A stretch of DNA of 64,000 nt from Streptomyces justiciae (GTDB lineage: Bacteria > Actinomycetota > Actinomycetes > Streptomycetales > Streptomycetaceae): contig NZ_JADDXU010000012.1 of the NCBI RefSeq assembly GCF_015163075.1, positions 271,672 to 335,671 of the forward strand. Reading direction: 5' to 3'. Below are positions 61,101 through 64,000 of the stretch, in pieces. Every line of letters starts with the position of its first letter. Position 1 is the stretch's first letter. A program made the position numbers and the translations under genes. The notes beneath the pieces were generated by a model. The model searched no databases, had not been told where the DNA came from, and saw only the letters and a list, made by a program, of their open reading frames with translations.

Positions 61101-61642
61101 GTCTGGAGGAGGTCCTGGGTGGTCTCGACGATCAGGGCGTCGGCGCCGCCGGCGAGCAGGCCCTCCACGTTGGCCTGGTAGCCGTCGCGGATGGTGGCGT
61201 AGTCGATGTGGCCGAGGGTGGGCAGCTTGGTGCCGGGGCCGACGGAGCCGAGGACCCAGCGCTGGCGGCCGTCGCGGGCGGTGTACTCGTCGGCCGTCTC
61301 GCGGGCGATGCGGGCGCCGGCCTCGGACAGCTCGTGGACCCGGTCGGCGATGTCGTACTCGGAGGCGGCCGTGTGGTTGGACCCGAAGGTGTTGGTCTCG
61401 ACGCAGTCGACGCCCACCGCGAAGTACGCGTCGTGGACGGAGCGGACGATGTCCGGGCGGGTCACGTTGAGGATCTCGTTACAGCCTTCGAGGTTCTCGA
61501 AGTCCTCAAGCGTGGGGTCCTGCGCCTGGAGCATGGTGCCCATCGCTCCGTCGGCGACCACCACACGGGTGGCGAGCGCCTCGCGGAGCGCGGACACACG
61601 GGTCCGGCTGTCGGCGGAAGGGGACGGTGGCAACGAGGCCAT
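58130..61642 (-). CDS. metH: cobalamin-dependent methionine synthase
   Basis: A full-length 1170-residue enzyme transferring the methyl group of methyltetrahydrofolate to homocysteine via cobalamin. Residues 1-325 are the homocysteine domain with zinc cysteines in IGLNCSTGP and GGCCGTTPEH; about 350-620 the folate domain (YLAIGERTNANGSKKFR); about 650-880 the cap and B12 domain with RGDVHDIGKNLV, whose His is the cobalt ligand; about 925-1170 the activation domain. ATG 61642 has AAAGGGAGC at good spacing. It is divergent from gylR. No cobalamin riboswitch is apparent in its 5' leader. Confidence 0.97.
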   Translation of the reverse strand: MASLPPSPSADSRTRVSALREALATRVVVADGAMGTMLQAQDPTLEDFENLEGCNEILNVTRPDIVRSVHDAYFAVGVDCVETNTFGSNHTAASEYDIADRVHELSEAGARIARETADEYTARDGRQRWVLGSVGPGTKLPTLGHIDYATIRDGYQANVEGLLAGGADALIVETTQDLLQTKASVLGARRAMDVTGADVPLVVSMAFETTGTMLLGSEIGAALTALEPLGIDMIGLNCSTGPAEMSEHLRYLTRHSRIPLLCMPNAGLPILTKDGAHFPLDPEGLADAQENFVRDYGLSLIGGCCGTTPEHLRQVVERVRDLTPAERHPRPEPGAASLYQTVPFRQDTSYLAIGERTNANGSKKFREAMLEGRWDDCVEMARDQIREGAHMLDLCVDYVGRDGVADMEELAGRFATASTLPIVLDSTEVDVIQAGLEKLGGRAVINSVNYEDGDGPESRFAKVTKLAQEHGAALIALTIDEEGQARTPEKKVEIAERLIEDLTGNWGIHESDILIDTLTFTICTGQEESRGDGIATIEAIRELKRRHPDVQTTLGLSNISFGLNPAARILLNSVFLDECVKAGLDSAIVHASKILPIARFSEEEVQTALDLIYDRRAEGYDPLQKLMALFEGATAKSLKAGKAEELAALPLEERLKRRIIDGEKNGLEADLDQALETTSALDIVNNTLLDGMKVVGELFGSGQMQLPFVLQSAEVMKSAVAYLEPHMEKSDAEGKGTIVLATVRGDVHDIGKNLVDIILSNNGYNVVNLGIKQPVSAILEAAEEHKADVIGMSGLLVKSTVIMKENLEELNSRGMAADYPVILGGAALTRAYVEQDLHEIYQGEVRYARDAFEGLRLMDALIGVKRGVPGAALPELKQRRVRAGAAVAVEERPEEGGRSDVATDNPVPTPPFWDTRVIKGIQLKEYASWLDEGALFKGQWGLKQARTGDGPTYEELVETEGRPRLRGLLDRLQTENLLEAAVVYGYFPCVSKDDDLIILDDQGNERTRFTFPRQRRGRRLCLADFFRPEESGETDVVGLQVVTVGSRIGEQTAKLFEANAYRDYLELHGLSVQLAEALAEYWHARVRSELGFAGEDPSDIEDMFALKYRGARFSLGYGACPNLEDRAKIADLLQPERIGVHLSEEFQLHPEQSTDAIVIHHPEAKYFNAR

Positions 61643-61947
61643 GAAAGGGCTCCCTTTGGGTGCGACGGCTGTCGGCTTTGCGTCCTGCCGTGGGGCTTCC
61701 CACAGCGGGCGCACGCGGCCAGGGTAGCCGGGACCGGCGCCGGATGGTCAGGGCGTCCACGGGGCGGACGAGGATGACGGGCAGGTCATCGGCGGGATAC
61801 GAGTGACGCAAGACTGCGTGTCGGTGGCGCAAACGTGTCGTCCGACTATTGGCGGTCGGTCGGCATGGACTAGTAGTGTTCGACATTGCCGAACGGCGGC
61901 AGCGACGTCGCGGGTCGACGGCGAAGGGGACGGAGGCAGGGACGGCG
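61643..61947. other. 305-bp divergent region between metH and gylR
   Basis: Holds the metH leader and the gylR promoter, including the GylR operator at 61878-61894. A TTGGCG (61849-61854) and TAGTAG (61871-61876) pair, 16 nt apart, could be a rightward promoter whose start region the operator overlaps. No cobalamin or SAM riboswitch features (conserved box-like cores or long stems) were recognised. Confidence 0.5.
61878..61894. promoter_or_regulatory. GylR operator in the gylR promoter
   Basis: GTTCGACATTGCCGAAC is a near-perfect 17-bp palindrome. The same element, in inverse orientation and with small changes, precedes glpF at 62936-62952, as expected for an autoregulated IclR-type repressor controlling both promoters. 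Confidence 0.7.
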
Positions 61948-62712
61948 ATGGCACGGAACATCCAGTCGCTCGAACGGGCGGCCGCGATGCTGCGGCTGCT
62001 CGCGGGCGGCGAGCGGCGGCTCGGCCTGTCGGACATCGCCTCGGCCCTGGGCCTCGCCAAGGGCACCGCGCACGGGATTCTGCGCACGCTCCAGGCGGAG
62101 GGCTTCGTCGAGCAGGACGACGCCTCCGGGCGCTACCAGCTGGGCGCCGAGCTGCTGCGCCTCGGCACCACCTATCTCGACGTGCACGAGCTGCGGGCGC
62201 GGGCGCTGGTGTGGACCGACGATCTGGCCCGTTCCAGCGGCGAGAGCGTGTATCTCGGGGTTCTGCACCAGCAGGGCGTGCTGATCGTGCATCACGTCTT
62301 CCGGCCGGACGACAGCCGTCAAGTGCTGGAGATCGGGGCCATGCAGCCCCTGCACTCCACGGCCCTGGGCAAGGTGCTGTCGGCCTACGACCCGGTGGCG
62401 CACAGCGAGGCCATCGAGGCGGACCGCAAGCCGTTCACGGACCGCACGGTGTGCGAGCTGGACAGCTTCGAGAACATCCTCGACATCACCCGCGCGCGGG
62501 GCTACGCGGCGGACGTGGAGGAAACCTGGGAGGGCGTCGCGGGTGTCGCCGCCCCCATCCACGACCGGCGGCGGATGCCGGTCGGCGCGGTCGGCATCAC
62601 CGGTGCCGTGGAGCGGCTGTGCCGGGACGGCGAGCTGCGTCCCGAGCTGATCGCGGCGGTACGCGACTGCGCCCGCGCGGTGTCGCGGGACCTGGGCGCC
62701 GGGCGCTTCTAG
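61948..62712 (+). CDS. gylR: glycerol operon repressor GylR (IclR family)
   Basis: A 254-residue IclR-family regulator: winged helix at about 8-65 (SLERAAAMLRLLAGGERRLGLSDIASALGLAKGTAHGILRTLQ) and an effector domain (GAMQPLHSTALGKVLSAYDP, VAAPIHDRRRMPVGAVGITGAVERL). It represses the downstream glycerol uptake and catabolism operon and itself, relieved by glycerol 3-phosphate. ATG 61948 gives the 254-residue length known for GylR. It is followed by a terminator and then glpF. Confidence 0.95.
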   Translation: MARNIQSLERAAAMLRLLAGGERRLGLSDIASALGLAKGTAHGILRTLQAEGFVEQDDASGRYQLGAELLRLGTTYLDVHELRARALVWTDDLARSSGESVYLGVLHQQGVLIVHHVFRPDDSRQVLEIGAMQPLHSTALGKVLSAYDPVAHSEAIEADRKPFTDRTVCELDSFENILDITRARGYAADVEETWEGVAGVAAPIHDRRRMPVGAVGITGAVERLCRDGELRPELIAAVRDCARAVSRDLGAGRF

Positions 62713-62759
62713 AGCCCGTACGCAGAGCCCGTAACGGACTGAGAACTCGGTAAGAGCGA

Positions 62760-62783
62760 CCGGGACGCCGCGACGCGTCCCGG
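62760..62783 (+). terminator. gylR terminator
   Basis: CCGGGACGC (62760-62768) and GCGTCCCGG (62775-62783) form a 9-bp perfect stem with a 6-nt loop, 47 nt after the gylR stop codon. Confidence 0.7.
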
Positions 62784-62935
62784 CCTTCGCCATACCCTGA
62801 AGTGGACATATCGGGCGAGGCGCCTCCCGGCGTCCCGCCTGAAGATCGACAGCTCACAGCAATCAATAACGATCGTGCTTTCGATAACAGAACCCTTGAC
62901 GCGCACGTAACGCCGGAGCAAGACTCCCGTCCATC

Positions 62936-62952
62936 GGTCGGCATTGTCGAAC
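62936..62952. promoter_or_regulatory. GylR operator in the glycerol operon promoter
   Basis: GGTCGGCATTGTCGAAC; its reverse complement begins GTTCGACAATGCCGA and matches the gylR-promoter operator at 61878-61894 in all but two or three positions. Confidence 0.7.
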
Positions 62953-63082
62953 ACCTACCGGCAATACGCGCTAGAGTGTGACAACGCCAAGGGCCGGCAA
63001 CGCTCTCACCCCCGAGGGCACGCGAACCACCGGAGGGACCCGGGGTTCTGCTTCCCCTGGACGAAGGACAAAGGAGTCGCGG

Positions 63083-63883
63083 GTGTCCAGCTCCGACATC
63101 TTCATCGGCGAGACCATCGGTACCGCCATACTCATCCTGCTCGGCGGTGGCGTGTGCGCCGCCGTCACGCTGAAGGCCTCCAAGGCCCGTAACGCCGGTT
63201 GGCTCGCCATCACCTTCGGGTGGGGTTTCGCCGTTCTCACGGCCGTCTACACCTCCGCGCCCCTGTCCGGCGCACATCTGAACCCGGCCGTCACGCTCGC
63301 GCTCGCGCTCAAGAAGGACGGCATCTCCTGGAGCGACGTCCCGATCTACTGGGGCGGTCAGGTGCTCGGCGCCATGATCGGCGCGGCTCTGGTCTGGATC
63401 GCTTACTACGGCCAGTTCCACGCGCACCTCACCGACAAGGAGATCGTCGGCGGTCCGGGCGCGCAGGCCACCAAGACCAAGGCCGTCGAGGCGCAGGAGC
63501 AGGGCGCCGGCCCGGTCCTGGGCATCTTCTCCACCGGTCCGGAGATCCGGGTCGCCTGGCAGAACGTCGCCACCGAGGTCATCGGCACCATCGTGCTGGT
63601 CCTTGCCGTCCTCACGCAGGGCCTCAACGACGGCGGCAACGGCCTGGGCACGCTGGGCGCCCTGATCACCGCCCTGGTCGTCGTCTCCATCGGTCTGTCC
63701 CTCGGTGGCCCGACCGGCTACGCGATCAACCCGGCCCGTGACCTCGGTCCGCGTATCGTGCACGCCCTCCTGCCGCTGCCCAACAAGGGCGGTTCCGACT
63801 GGGGCTACGCCTGGGTCCCGGTCGTCGGTCCGCTGATCGGCGGCGCGATCGCTGCAGGCATCTACAACGTCGCCTTCGCTTAG
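63083..63883 (+). CDS. glpF: glycerol uptake facilitator (aquaglyceroporin)
   Basis: A 266-residue MIP-family channel with six membrane segments and two half-helix motifs: GAHLNPAVTLALAL near residue 65 and GYAINPARDLGPRI near 215. The Asp after the second NPAR is typical of glycerol-permeable members. GTG 63083 has AAGGAG 6 nt upstream and removes an uncharacteristic hydrophilic extension. It is the first gene of the glycerol operon, with glpK 90 nt downstream. Confidence 0.95.
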   Translation: MSSSDIFIGETIGTAILILLGGGVCAAVTLKASKARNAGWLAITFGWGFAVLTAVYTSAPLSGAHLNPAVTLALALKKDGISWSDVPIYWGGQVLGAMIGAALVWIAYYGQFHAHLTDKEIVGGPGAQATKTKAVEAQEQGAGPVLGIFSTGPEIRVAWQNVATEVIGTIVLVLAVLTQGLNDGGNGLGTLGALITALVVVSIGLSLGGPTGYAINPARDLGPRIVHALLPLPNKGGSDWGYAWVPVVGPLIGGAIAAGIYNVAFA

Positions 63884-63973
63884 AAGCAGCACTTCTGGCA
63901 AGCACGCGTAGCACGCACTCGTAGCAAGCAGCCGTAGACAGACCGCTTATCCACGGAACCTCAGGAGCACACA

Positions 63974-64000
63974 GTGACCGACGCGCACACCGCCGGCCCC
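63974..64000 (+). CDS. glpK: glycerol kinase, first nine codons (cut by window end)
   Basis: GTG 63974 with AGGAG at 63963-63967 opens a frame reading MTDAHTAGP before the window ends. Position directly behind gylR-glpF is where Streptomyces carries glpK. Identification is by context only. Confidence 0.65.

Larger units (their letters stand above)
62713..63082. other. 370-bp region between gylR and glpF
   Basis: Contains the gylR terminator (62760-62783), then the AT-richer promoter region of the glycerol operon (62860-62980). A TTGACG hexamer at 62896-62901 may be a -35 element; the GylR operator at 62936-62952 lies downstream of it. The remaining 100 bp is an untranslated leader to GTG 63083. 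Confidence 0.6.

Noticed and set aside
58109..61777. Very long open frame on the + strand opposite metH
   Set aside because: Its product is a Val/Asp/Gly-rich low-complexity sequence arising from third-position GC on the opposite strand; metH on the minus strand has all catalytic motifs.
61643..61850. Cobalamin or SAM riboswitch upstream of metH
   Set aside because: The leader is short and no conserved box sequence or multi-stem core was recognisable.

Overview
This window is a stretch of high-GC actinobacterial chromosome, almost certainly Streptomyces. Diagnostic content includes a conservon (sensor kinase, roadblock, DUF742, GTPase, then a cytochrome P450), a complete Pup-proteasome locus (arc, dop, pup, prcB, prcA, pafA, pafBC), the gylR-glpF-glpK glycerol locus beside metH, frequent GTG starts, and a short dispersed repeat common in Streptomyces. 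From memory, gene order follows the conserved core of S. coelicolor around SCO1613-SCO1660. No sequence search was possible, so family assignments rest on motifs, length and context.

Layout. 1-7.4 kb: a LysR regulator divergent from a TDT-type transporter; a cupin/XRE regulator coupled to a periplasmic-binding-fold metal receptor; and a glycine betaine ABC importer whose permease is fused to two substrate-binding domains. 7.5-9.8 kb: a small membrane protein, a 5'-3' exonuclease, and a siderophore-interacting protein behind an iron box. 9.9-12.4 kb: a DrrAB-type ABC exporter with a PadR regulator. 12.6-15.2 kb: an APC permease and a pseudouridine synthase. 15.2-19.7 kb: a cvn9/rar-like conservon whose P450 lacks the ExxR motif. 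20-27.5 kb: a TetR regulator divergent from two DUF1989 proteins, a biotin-dependent urea/guanidine carboxylase and allophanate hydrolase. 27.6-38.6 kb (all leftward): DEVH helicase, lipid kinase, tatC, tatA, two small proteins, pafC, pafB, two FKBP isomerases, pafA. 38.6-41 kb: an MFS/LacI divergent pair. 41-47.2 kb: prcA, prcB, an endonuclease VII-like HNH protein, pup, dop, arc. 47.2-57.9 kb: ferredoxin, secreted protein, TrmI, M50 protease, RecB-like nuclease, response regulator, two peptide-type binding lipoproteins, HAD phosphatase. 58-64 kb: metH, gylR, glpF and the first codons of glpK.

The most interesting unit is the TetR-controlled nitrogen regulon. A perfect dyad (arms TAATTTCTGTCG and CGACAGAAATTA, 2-nt spacer) sits 22 nt upstream of the first DUF1989 gene. 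A second copy, with an identical left arm and the same 22-nt distance to the start codon, precedes the APC permease 8 kb away. This predicts a split regulon: the permease imports the substrate; the carboxylase, DUF1989 pair and allophanate hydrolase degrade it to ammonia and CO2. The DUF1989 pair favours guanidine rather than urea as substrate. Other points: 30-bp tandem duplications spanning the carboxylase stop codon, an HNH nuclease gene overlapping the prcB start, a LacI operator dyad, and matching GylR operators in front of gylR and glpF.
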